NCBI GenBank assembly: GCA_025350445.1
Contig: JANXXV010000024.1
Span: 1 to 38,707, forward strand
Origin: Bryobacteraceae bacterium
GTDB taxonomy: Bacteria > Acidobacteriota > Terriglobia > Bryobacterales > Bryobacteraceae
Direction of reading: 5' to 3'
DNA: 38,707 bases
The notes below the pieces were generated by a model that was not told the DNA's origin, ran no database searches, and saw nothing but the letters and a program-made list of their open reading frames with translations. Positions 27,731 through 35,430 of the stretch are shown in pieces (position 1 is the first letter of the stretch; every line of letters starts with the position of its first letter). Made by a program: the position numbers and the translations under genes.

Positions 27731-27940
27731 TTAGCGCTGCGCCATTTGATGCTGCGGTTCGTCGCATTCCTTGCAATTCAGTTCGTGGCCGATGTGGCTT
27801 TGGCGGCCTTCCGCGGTGATAACCCAGGGCCGGGTGGTCCACGGAGGATCGTGCCTCATGTGCTGCGTATGGCCACAATCCAGATCGGCCACCCAGTGTA
27901 ATTCTTCGTCGCGATGGAAGGCTGCGATAAGGCGTCTCAA
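27731..27940 (-). CDS. DUF3565-family small zinc-binding-like protein
   Basis: The 69-residue protein matches the DUF3565 pattern: DLDCGHTQHMRHDPPW, RPWVITAEGR, and a closing CKEC. Cys and His residues (CGHTQH and CKEC) suggest a single bound zinc. The biochemical role is unknown. Its start overlaps the stop of the POTRA gene by four bases (ATGA), showing translational coupling. Confidence 0.85.
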   Translation of the reverse strand: MRRLIAAFHRDEELHWVADLDCGHTQHMRHDPPWTTRPWVITAEGRQSHIGHELNCKECDEPQHQMAQR

Positions 27941-28701
27941 CGCGGGCCCGCGCCGTTCTTAAACGTGATGATGATGTCGGCAGTGGTGGAATTCGGGCGT
28001 GGCTCGATGTGCGCGCTGACGTCTTGAAATTCTATCGGGACCACCTTCGATTCCAGCACTTCACTGACGAAATCGCCGGCGGTGGTTTCGTTGATCGAGT
28101 CGCCGGGCTGGATGCTCCAGAGTGCGCGGACACGGCGCTCGGTGAACGCGGGCAGTCCCTTGATGAGGAGTTCGCCGAACACCAGTTTGAGTTTCGCCGC
28201 GTGGGGCGTGGGGTCGGGCGCGCGGCGGGGCACATTTTTCCCCTCTCCGAACGCGATCACCGTTTCTTTATGCTGAAGGTCGACCTCCACGTTCGGGATC
28301 TCCTTCGTTTTTAGGAATCGCTGGAGAGCGGTTACGTAAGTCTGAATAGCTACGTCTGATTCCGGAATGGCGGCGCCCAACATCGGTTCCGCCGCCTGAA
28401 ACTTTTCCCGGTCCAGGCCGGGGATTTCCAGGCGTACTGTTTGAGTCCGCTCGGCTTCCTGAACGTCGAAGGTCACGTTGTAGCCATGGGTCGCGTTGGG
28501 TCCGAAGGCGTAATTACAAGCGGCGAAAAACCCGGTGCGGACGATTCGCAGGCAGGCGGTATCGAACTCCGGCTTGTCGGCCGTCACGCCGGGCTTCAGA
28601 CCGGATACCGCCACGATCACGGTCGAGGGAACCGTCTTGTTGCCGTGTACCTCGATGTTCTGAATTGGCGCTGCCGCTAGAAAGAGAAGTAACGCGAGCA
28701 T
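27937..28701 (-). CDS. Secreted POTRA-domain protein without a beta-barrel
   Basis: The 254-residue protein has a short signal peptide (MLALLLFLAAAPIQ), then a clear first POTRA repeat (IQNIEVHGNKTVPSTVIVAV, then LRIVRTGFFAACNYAF) and at least one more (LLIKGLPAFTERRVRALWSI, then PGDSINETTAGDFVSEVLES). POTRA domains of BamA, TamA and Omp85 proteins bind unfolded outer-membrane proteins, but here the sequence ends at residue 254, far short of any barrel. It may act as a soluble periplasmic helper or scaffold. The stop overlaps the next gene, and the frame is intact with no sign of a lost barrel downstream. Confidence 0.75.
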   Translation of the reverse strand: MLALLLFLAAAPIQNIEVHGNKTVPSTVIVAVSGLKPGVTADKPEFDTACLRIVRTGFFAACNYAFGPNATHGYNVTFDVQEAERTQTVRLEIPGLDREKFQAAEPMLGAAIPESDVAIQTYVTALQRFLKTKEIPNVEVDLQHKETVIAFGEGKNVPRRAPDPTPHAAKLKLVFGELLIKGLPAFTERRVRALWSIQPGDSINETTAGDFVSEVLESKVVPIEFQDVSAHIEPRPNSTTADIIITFKNGAGPR

Positions 28702-28743
28702 GGAGTCCTTCTCTTTCTAGAGTAGGCCCGCGGGGTAAAGGTT

Positions 28744-29751
28744 TCAGCCGATGTATTCTCTCCAGGTTTCCAGCGCGTTGCGATTGTGCCTCTCCAGCGC
28801 CTCCAGACCGTCGCTGGCGGCCTGGGCGTCGGTGAGCAGGTAGCGTCCGACGCGACCGATTTCGAGTACGTCGTCGGTTCGCGCCATCCAGTTTTCCGGG
28901 GCCCAATCGATGGCGTCCGAGACTACCGAGGGAACCCCCGCCGCGATGCCGTCCGCCGTCACCATGTTGAAGCTCTCGCTGTAGCTGGGCTGCAGCAGCA
29001 GGTGCATGTGGGCCACAGTAGTGAGGAACTGCGCCCAGCTCTGCCAACCGTTTTCCACCAGCTTGACGTTAGGCACGCCTTTCACCATCTCGCGGGCGGC
29101 GCTCAAGATGGTATCGCCGCCGCCTTCGGTGCGGCCGGCGCTGAGCCAGACTTCGGTGTCGACTTTCAATTGCTGAGCGATGTCGAGCGCGGCGCCGCAG
29201 GCCGACATGAAATTCTTGAGTGGCCGAGTGGCTCCGAACGCGCCGATGCGCAGTGTGCCGCCGCTGAATCGGGGGCGATTGGTGTTGGTGTGTTTGTCCA
29301 GATAATAGATATTCGGCAGGTAGGCGCAGGGCGCCGTGTAGGCGCGCTGCACCCAATTGCTGAAACGGCTGGAGTTTCCGGCAAGGTGGAAATTGGGGCT
29401 GGAGCGTTCGATCTCCATCGCTTCGCGCACCAGGCGCACACCGTTGCTGTCGGCTTGCAAAAAGCCGACGTTGCTGTGGCAGTTGACGGCAAACTGGATG
29501 TTGGGGAATTCGTTGATCATCGACTGGAGTTCAGGCGACGGAATCCAGGGCGCCGAGATAACCACATGAGTGACTCCGGGCTGATCGCGGAGTTGCTTGA
29601 CAAGTCCGGCGCTATTCACGATGGGCCAGACCTGGGTTGGGATACCCGCGCGGATCAGCGCCTTCGCTGTATTCAACGCGGCGACACCGAGGCCGATGTG
29701 CGAGATGTTCTTGTTCGCCGCAAAATTCTTATACGCTAAAACGATTTTCAT
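28744..29751 (-). CDS. GT-B-fold glycosyltransferase
   Basis: The 335-residue protein begins MKIVLAYKNFAANKNISHIG and has Rossmann-like donor-domain features: GAFGATRPLKNF (170-181), then WLSAGRTEG, then a C-terminal GT4-like motif at Glu259/Asp267 (QPSYSESFNMVTADGIAAGV), where Asp replaces the second Glu of EX7E. The N-terminal domain is short and differs from the GT4 pair at 17505-20689. The start is supported by GAGGAATC upstream. No other glycan genes are adjacent, so the product is unknown. Confidence 0.8.
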   Translation of the reverse strand: MKIVLAYKNFAANKNISHIGLGVAALNTAKALIRAGIPTQVWPIVNSAGLVKQLRDQPGVTHVVISAPWIPSPELQSMINEFPNIQFAVNCHSNVGFLQADSNGVRLVREAMEIERSSPNFHLAGNSSRFSNWVQRAYTAPCAYLPNIYYLDKHTNTNRPRFSGGTLRIGAFGATRPLKNFMSACGAALDIAQQLKVDTEVWLSAGRTEGGGDTILSAAREMVKGVPNVKLVENGWQSWAQFLTTVAHMHLLLQPSYSESFNMVTADGIAAGVPSVVSDAIDWAPENWMARTDDVLEIGRVGRYLLTDAQAASDGLEALERHNRNALETWREYIG

Positions 29752-30109
29752 TTGATTCCTCTTCTACCGTGTCGAGCGCCGCTTGATCAGCTACTCTTTT
29801 TCGGTTTGAGAATAGCCGGGAGGAGGTAGGGGTGCGTTCGGCGGCGGTGTGGTTTTTGGGGTTATGTTGATGAAATGGAAAGAAATGAAAGTTTGCAGAA
29901 AGTTGTGAACGTAAACCGGCCCGTCCACTAAAGCCGAGGTGGGGATTCTTTTTCAACGTGGATTCTAATATTTAGGAGCGAAGGCGGGGCCCCGGAGTCA
30001 TGTGCCTTGGCGGGTGCCGATTCCGGAGCATGCCTTCGCGCCCTTGATCGTCTCGATCCCATGTTCCGGTGATGGATGCAAGCCCGGCGATTATGATACC
30101 GAGTGGCTT
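29752..30109. other. Intergenic gap with no recognisable gene
   Basis: This gap lies between the glycosyltransferase start and the decayed propeller fragment. It should hold the minus-strand promoter of the glycosyltransferase. Its far end may be remains of the propeller gene too worn to recognise. I see no RNA gene or repeat. Confidence 0.4.
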
Positions 30110-30447
30110 CCGCGCCAATGCCCGGCGTGCAGGCGAAGTATTCGCTACCTTCCAGCGCCTTGACGAAAGGCTTCACTTTCCGCATTTTGGGGTCCAGCTC
30201 CTTGAATCCAGCAGACGCCTTCCGCTTCCTCTTCCATGAAGCTGATGGCATGTCCGCCGCGGATCTTCAGGATCGGCCGCCCCATGTTCGATGCGATGAC
30301 TTCCGCCCGGCGGGTGGAGGCGCCGGCCAGTTACAGCGTCGGCGGCGTGCCCGGAACGAAAAGCGCGAGCGTGCGGGCATCGGCGAACGCGAAGTATCCC
30401 GCCGGCTTGACGCCATGCAAGACCAGATGAAACCGCCAGCGCCGCTG
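30110..30447 (-). pseudogene. 3' remnant of a PD40/TolB-like propeller gene
   Basis: On the minus strand one frame carries RRWRFHLVLHGVKPAGYFAF and ADARTLALFVPGTPPTL, then TAA at 30331-30333, then AEVIASNMGRPILKIRGGHA and ISFMEEE. A one-base shift leads to KELDPKMRKVKPFVKALEGS and EYFACTPG. This order fits the C-terminal half of acidobacterial PD40/TolB-like beta-propeller proteins. Where the stop lies, relatives usually have Gln. It is the downstream part of the gene whose N-terminal half is at 37602-37952. Confidence 0.65.
30442..30447. repeat. Left copy of a 6-bp direct repeat flanking the inserted block
   Basis: CCGCTG (CAGCGG on the minus strand) lies where the 3' propeller remnant begins and recurs at 37602-37607. 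Joining the two halves at this hexamer keeps the reading frame (IHSQR then RWRFH). It may be a target-site duplication, but six bases could match by chance. Confidence 0.5.
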
Positions 30448-30535
30448 GTGCGCAGCAGATCGCAAGATTACGAGAGAATGGAAAACTCCTATACCTCAAG
30501 CAAAGAATGTTTACCGGACGAAAGCCGTGAAGTCA

Positions 30536-33500
30536 TCAATAGTTCAGCTTCAACCCAAACTGAATGTTGCGCGGCTGGTTCGCCTGACCGTTGAGCTTTG
30601 TGAAGGTCCCGCTGGTGGGATTGGTATCGAGTCCGCCAAACCACACGCGGTTGAACGCGTTGATCATCTCGCACCGGAATTGGAGCTTCACCCGCTCCTT
30701 GTAGAGCTGAGTGGTCTTGATGAACGACACGTCCCAGTTGTTGATGGCGGGAACCCTCAGGCCGTTCCAGTAATACGGGATGCGCCGCGCGGTGAAGCCG
30801 GGAAGGACAGCCATTGAGGCTCCGTTGAACCATTTGTCGATCGACTGGGGCGAGGCGGCCGGACTGGCCCCGGTGGCCATCACCGCAGGCAACGCTACCG
30901 CTGGCCCGGTTTGGTAGATGTACATGGCACTCCACTGCCAGCCGCCGATAATCTTGTTGACCGCGGTGACGTTCGATCTCAGCGTCTTGCCGGTTCCAAA
31001 GGGCAATTGATAGATGATCCCCGACGAAAACCGGTTGGGATTGTCGAACTGGCCGGTCATTTTCGATGGCGCCGGATCGCTGGGCTCAATGTAGTGTAAG
31101 GTCTCGATCTGTTTTGAGCGGGTGTAAGCCAACTGCAGGCTCAAGCCGTAGCTCGTGCGCTTCAGCGCGCTGACCTGCAGCGAGTGGTAGTTGCTGGTAC
31201 CGCCCTGTGAATTGTATTCGGGGGTGCCACCCGAGTCTCTGTTGATGCTGACGCTATTGAACTCCGGGTACGGCTGGAGCAACTGAGCGACTGTGATTGT
31301 GCTTTGGCCCAGTGCACTGGCCGCCGGGATCAGTCCCTGGAACGGATTGGGAATCCTGGCGTTCAGGCGGCTGCCGAGAGCATAGTTATTCTGGTTGAAG
31401 GTTCCACCGGTGCCGCTCCCGCCGGTGCCGGAGATGAAGCGGCCGCTGTCTCCGGCTGATGAGGCGAGCAACAAATGGTCGGCGTGCTGGCCAACGTAAT
31501 TTACCTCAACCTGGATGTCTTTGGTTACTTCCTGTTGGAAGCCGAAGCTCCAACGGAAGTTGCGAAGATTCTTTCGCCAATAGTCGTAAACGTTCAAATC
31601 CGTCCCAAGTAGCGTTCCCAGGCCCAGAGTGGCGCCTGTCGGCTGGATGAGCCCGGAAGGGTACGGATTCGAGAGTGTGTTTGCCGGCGTAAGGCCGCCA
31701 TCGAGCGACGCTATCATATTCGTCTGCGATGCAAAACCTGTAGTATTGACGAAAGGCTGCCACCATTCGGAGAAAAAGACTCCAAACCCGGTGCGGACCA
31801 CCGTCTTAGGGAACAGCCGGTAGGCGAGGCCGATGCGCGGTTGCCAGTTCGACTTGTCGGCAGATTGGTTTCGCCGATTGCTGCTTGAGGCAAAGAAGAG
31901 CCCCCCGTTTACGTTGAAGTTCGCCACCGGCAGTTCAGGAATTGGGTTGGCCGCGTAAGCTGCCTTGGCCGCCGCCGCGATGGGGCTCGCGACATTCGGA
32001 TCGAATCCTAAAGCACTTTGGTTGTAACGCTCGGTCACACCTAAGAGCAGATCGTACCGGAAACCAAGATTCAAAGTTAGTTTCTGGCTGACCTTGAAGT
32101 CGTCTTGAAAATACCAGCCGTAGAAGGGAGCCTGCGGAGCTGTAAGCGCCCGCAGACTAACGAAGTTGGCACTGGCGTTGGAGCCGTTCGGATAACCGAG
32201 CAACAAGCTCGCAATTCCGTTGCCCAGGTTACTCCCGGTGACAAACGCACTCGGCTGGGTGAAGCCTCGATCGAAGGCGTACTGACCGCCGGGGCGGTTT
32301 GCGCCGACGGAATTGTTCTGTTTCACTTGCCCTTGGAAGCCGAACTTCATATTATGGCTGCCGGAAATCTTGGTGACGCCAAAGTTGTAAGAGAAGGTGT
32401 TGGTGTGTTCGAACCACTGGCCTTCCGAAGCACCAATGTAGTACATGTCCGAGTTGGTTATATTCGGGAAAATATTCTGCTGCATTTGGCCGGTCAAAGC
32501 CTTCGGGAAGCCAAGTGTAGTCTGGTCGAAAGTGGGGTGGGTGCCTTCCTGGGTCCAACGTGTGTAACCCGCCTGTCCGGTGATGACCATGGACGGACTG
32601 ACGGTGAAGGCATCGCTCACTCCGATAGAGGTCTGCGCGCGATTGTTGCCTTCCAATGCCCCTACGCCCCCGCCGATATCCCACGGCGTGGGCGACCCGG
32701 GAAAGCCTTGATTATGCGACCAACGGGCAAACAGCCGGTGCCGCCGGATGTTTGGATCGACGCGCACCGAATAGTTTTCGCCATCATAAGGAGCGGGTAC
32801 CTGAGAGAAATAGTTGTTGGTGCCGGTAAACGGATCGCCAGCCGAGGTGGCGCCGGGATACCGCGCCAGGATATTAGCGCTGATCGGGTTGATCCGGCTG
32901 GCCGGGATCTTGTTCCCCGGAAACAGGGTCCGAAGGCCGTTGGAGGCGGTGGTGAGAGGATCGGCGATCTGGAACAGCGTTCCGCCGGAATTGAACGTTT
33001 GCGAGAAATCGCCCTGGCGCTGTAACGCCGTGGGCACCGTGAATCGGTAAATGGCTGGAGTGCGCTGGCGGAGACCCTCGAAATTGAAAAACCAGAACAC
33101 CTTGTTCTTGATGACCGGGCCGCCGGCGGTCAGGCCGTACTGGTTGAAGCGGAAAACAGGGCGCGGGGAACCGGCTCTATTCGCGAAAAAGGCGTTGGCG
33201 TTCAGTTTGTCGTTGCGGAGGAATTCCCACAGTGAGCCGTGGATTTCGTTCGTGCCGCTCTTGGTCACGACGTTGACGAACATCCCGCCGCCGTGGCCGT
33301 ACTCGGCATCGAGAGCGTTGGTTTGCACCGTGAACTCTTCCACGTTGTCAACCGTCGGAATGTAGGCGACACGATCGGAGACATTGTTCGGAATGCCGTC
33401 CAACAGGAACTCGTTCTCCCGGTTGTTTGCCCCGGAGGCCGAAGTATAAGACGTGTTGTCGATGTCGATCAGGCCGTTGGTGGATCCGGTGGAGGAATTG

Positions 33501-33979
33501 TTGGTGATGCCCGGCGACAGGTTGATGAGCATCAGAACGTTGCGGGCCAGCAACGGCATGTCCGTAATAACCTTTTGCGAAACATTCCGGCTAATCGACG
33601 AGGAGGACGTCTCGAGCAACGCTGCCTGACCGGTCACACTGACCGATTCGGTCATTTGGCCCAGTTCCAAGGCGAAGTCCGCGGTGGAGCGGATGCCGGT
33701 GCGAACAGCAGTCTCCTGGGTCTCCTTTTTGAAGCCGGTTTTCTCCGCGCCAACTTGATAGCGGCCGGGATTGACGAGTGGGAAGAAGAAGTAGCCGTCC
33801 GCGTTAGTCTCCGCGGTCCGGCTAATTCCGGTTTCCAGATTGCTCAGGTTCACCTTCACTGCCGGCAGGACTGCTCCTGACGGATCTTTCACAGTTCCGT
33901 CAATGGACCCGACCGGCAACACTTGGCCCCAAGAAAAAGTCGACGCTACCACACAGACGGCAAGGATTACTTTTCGCAA
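30536..33979 (-). CDS. Oar-like TonB-dependent receptor with carboxypeptidase-regulatory domain
   Basis: The 1147-residue protein starts at a TTG with an AGGAGGG ribosome site and has a signal peptide (MRKVILAVCVVASTFSWGQ). Residues about 23-110 are the carboxypeptidase-regulatory sandwich (GTVKDPSGAVLPAVKVNLSN, then GYFFFPLVNPGRYQVGAEKT). The plug follows (NNRENEFLLDGIPNN, then FTVQTNALDAEYGHGGGMFV, then VVTKSGTNEIHGSLWEFLRN). The barrel ends NIQFGLKLNY. This is the typical Oar size and layout in Acidobacteria, and the gene is intact, unlike the copy at 5089-7986. It is the last of the three genes in the inserted block, and the adjacent secreted enzymes suggest sugar-related cargo. Confidence 0.92.
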   Translation of the reverse strand: MRKVILAVCVVASTFSWGQVLPVGSIDGTVKDPSGAVLPAVKVNLSNLETGISRTAETNADGYFFFPLVNPGRYQVGAEKTGFKKETQETAVRTGIRSTADFALELGQMTESVSVTGQAALLETSSSSISRNVSQKVITDMPLLARNVLMLINLSPGITNNSSTGSTNGLIDIDNTSYTSASGANNRENEFLLDGIPNNVSDRVAYIPTVDNVEEFTVQTNALDAEYGHGGGMFVNVVTKSGTNEIHGSLWEFLRNDKLNANAFFANRAGSPRPVFRFNQYGLTAGGPVIKNKVFWFFNFEGLRQRTPAIYRFTVPTALQRQGDFSQTFNSGGTLFQIADPLTTASNGLRTLFPGNKIPASRINPISANILARYPGATSAGDPFTGTNNYFSQVPAPYDGENYSVRVDPNIRRHRLFARWSHNQGFPGSPTPWDIGGGVGALEGNNRAQTSIGVSDAFTVSPSMVITGQAGYTRWTQEGTHPTFDQTTLGFPKALTGQMQQNIFPNITNSDMYYIGASEGQWFEHTNTFSYNFGVTKISGSHNMKFGFQGQVKQNNSVGANRPGGQYAFDRGFTQPSAFVTGSNLGNGIASLLLGYPNGSNASANFVSLRALTAPQAPFYGWYFQDDFKVSQKLTLNLGFRYDLLLGVTERYNQSALGFDPNVASPIAAAAKAAYAANPIPELPVANFNVNGGLFFASSSNRRNQSADKSNWQPRIGLAYRLFPKTVVRTGFGVFFSEWWQPFVNTTGFASQTNMIASLDGGLTPANTLSNPYPSGLIQPTGATLGLGTLLGTDLNVYDYWRKNLRNFRWSFGFQQEVTKDIQVEVNYVGQHADHLLLASSAGDSGRFISGTGGSGTGGTFNQNNYALGSRLNARIPNPFQGLIPAASALGQSTITVAQLLQPYPEFNSVSINRDSGGTPEYNSQGGTSNYHSLQVSALKRTSYGLSLQLAYTRSKQIETLHYIEPSDPAPSKMTGQFDNPNRFSSGIIYQLPFGTGKTLRSNVTAVNKIIGGWQWSAMYIYQTGPAVALPAVMATGASPAASPQSIDKWFNGASMAVLPGFTARRIPYYWNGLRVPAINNWDVSFIKTTQLYKERVKLQFRCEMINAFNRVWFGGLDTNPTSGTFTKLNGQANQPRNIQFGLKLNY

Positions 33980-34083
33980 GATACCCTCCTGACGGGAACC
34001 CGTGAATCGGGTTCACTATGTCACAGCGCAAATCGCGTGTCAATGGTTTGGCGGCGTTGTGGCCTTGGTAGTGGGCTTGTGGA

Positions 34084-34119
34084 TGTTGCGTCGGATGTTG
34101 CGTTAGCTGTTGCGTTGAA
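34084..34119. repeat. Three tandem 12-bp repeats upstream of the Oar-like receptor gene
   Basis: The plus strand carries three exact-period units of 12 bases, each beginning TGTTGCGT, at 34084, 34096 and 34108; only the last four bases of each unit vary. They lie about 105 bases upstream of the TTG start of the receptor, in a 293-base gap without genes, so they could be an operator for a multimeric regulator. Coincidence or slippage is also possible. Confidence 0.6.
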
Positions 34120-34272
34120 AAACGAAATGTGTGCGCGGTCTTCCCGGCCTTTTCCGCGTTGGAAAAAGCGATGCCATACGGTTCGGCTTGCCGAAGCGCT
34201 CTCCCGCGCTGAGGCGTTTGGAGGAAGGTTCCAATGCATCCGTCGAAATACCAATCCCGCGGTGAAACATCT

Positions 34273-35406
34273 TCAGGCCGCAATACGCCACACCCGCGCA
34301 CCAAAAGGCTCGAATGTTTCTCTCTTCCGCCACGCGCCGATGCTGATCGTCGCTTCCACCGGATTCTTGTCGGCATTTACGGCGATCAGCACGGCACTCT
34401 TTCCCGAAGGCTTCACGATCCACTCCACGCCGCGATCAAGCGAATGCCCGGTGTCGTGGTACTCAATCCTCACCTCCGCATGGAGGGGACGCGCAGCCAA
34501 CTCAGCCGTCAGGCCCTTCAGCTCACGGGCCGTTGCCGCAATGCTGTCCCACAATCCACACTCCGGCGGCGTCCGGTAGAGCCCCCACCACAGCAGTCCG
34601 GTTGCTCCATGCACAATCGCCTGATACGCCATGAACCTCGTCTCGGCGAGTGTCGGATACCGGATCATTCTCGGATCGCGTTGTTTCTCCCGCAGCAACT
34701 CCCACGCAAAGCCCTGCAGCACCATCCACACGCCGCGCGCTTGTCCGGCCACTTGCCGCATCTTGTCGACATACGGGCCCACTTGCGATATTGACGAATT
34801 CAGCAGGTCGCCCTGCTGCCCGTCGGACCAGAGCGCATATTGCTCTCTTGATCCGGGCGCGATCACCGGATAGATGTCGGTTGCTATCAGATCGCCGCCC
34901 GGGTTATAGCGGGCGAGCGTGCTCACGAGGTTGGTCGGCGAATGGTTCAAATAGATGGGACGCGCCGGGTCAAGGCACTTCACCAGTTGGTAGGTTTCGC
35001 GGATTACCTCCGGCGAAACGCGCAACTTCCCGGGTTCCCGCCACACATAGGACGGCTCGTCTTCCGTCTCCCAAAATAGAATCTCCGGATGATCCTTAAA
35101 TTCATCCACCAGCTTTCGAATCCGCGGCTCGTCTTCCGGTTTGCTCTTCGACCCCACCGTGATCCATCCATACATGCCGTGCGCGCGCGCAATTTCCATT
35201 TGATCCCGCTTGGCATCGACATGCGCGACATGGAATCCCGCGTCAGCCGCACGCCTCCATCCGCCGGGTCCCTCAGGCAGGTGATACAACCCTAAGAGGA
35301 AGGTGCGCGCGCCCTTGACGACCAGCATGCCGTCGCTATCCACCCGCACCGGCGCCACCCCGGCCATTGCCGACAATGCGCTCCCGATAAAAACTCTCCG
35401 TCTCAT
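34273..35406 (-). CDS. Secreted TIM-barrel glycoside-hydrolase-like protein
   Basis: The 377-residue protein has a Tat/Sec-like leader (MRRRVFIGSALSAMAGVAPV). It then follows a glycoside-hydrolase barrel order: FLLGLYHLPEGPGGWRRAAD, GFHVAHVD, GMYGWITVG, HPEILFWETEDEPSY (the DEP at 116-118 is a candidate acid/base), RPIYLNHSP, LIATDIYPV, and a late VHGATGLLWWGLYR. The C-terminus is a small beta-domain (VEWIVKPSGKSAVLIAVNAD) like those of beta-galactosidase-type enzymes. The family is not assigned. It is 24 bases from the next gene of the block. Confidence 0.75.
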   Translation of the reverse strand: MRRRVFIGSALSAMAGVAPVRVDSDGMLVVKGARTFLLGLYHLPEGPGGWRRAADAGFHVAHVDAKRDQMEIARAHGMYGWITVGSKSKPEDEPRIRKLVDEFKDHPEILFWETEDEPSYVWREPGKLRVSPEVIRETYQLVKCLDPARPIYLNHSPTNLVSTLARYNPGGDLIATDIYPVIAPGSREQYALWSDGQQGDLLNSSISQVGPYVDKMRQVAGQARGVWMVLQGFAWELLREKQRDPRMIRYPTLAETRFMAYQAIVHGATGLLWWGLYRTPPECGLWDSIAATARELKGLTAELAARPLHAEVRIEYHDTGHSLDRGVEWIVKPSGKSAVLIAVNADKNPVEATISIGAWRKRETFEPFGARVWRIAA

Positions 35407-35430
35407 ACGAACCGCCAGTTTACCCGGATT

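Noticed and set aside
28786..29739. Plus-strand frame of 317 codons opposite the glycosyltransferase gene
   Set aside because: It is antisense to a well-supported gene and has no recognisable domain.
32105..33025. Plus-strand frame of 306 codons opposite the inserted Oar-like receptor
   Set aside because: It is antisense to an intact receptor with plug and barrel motifs; it is a compositional artefact.
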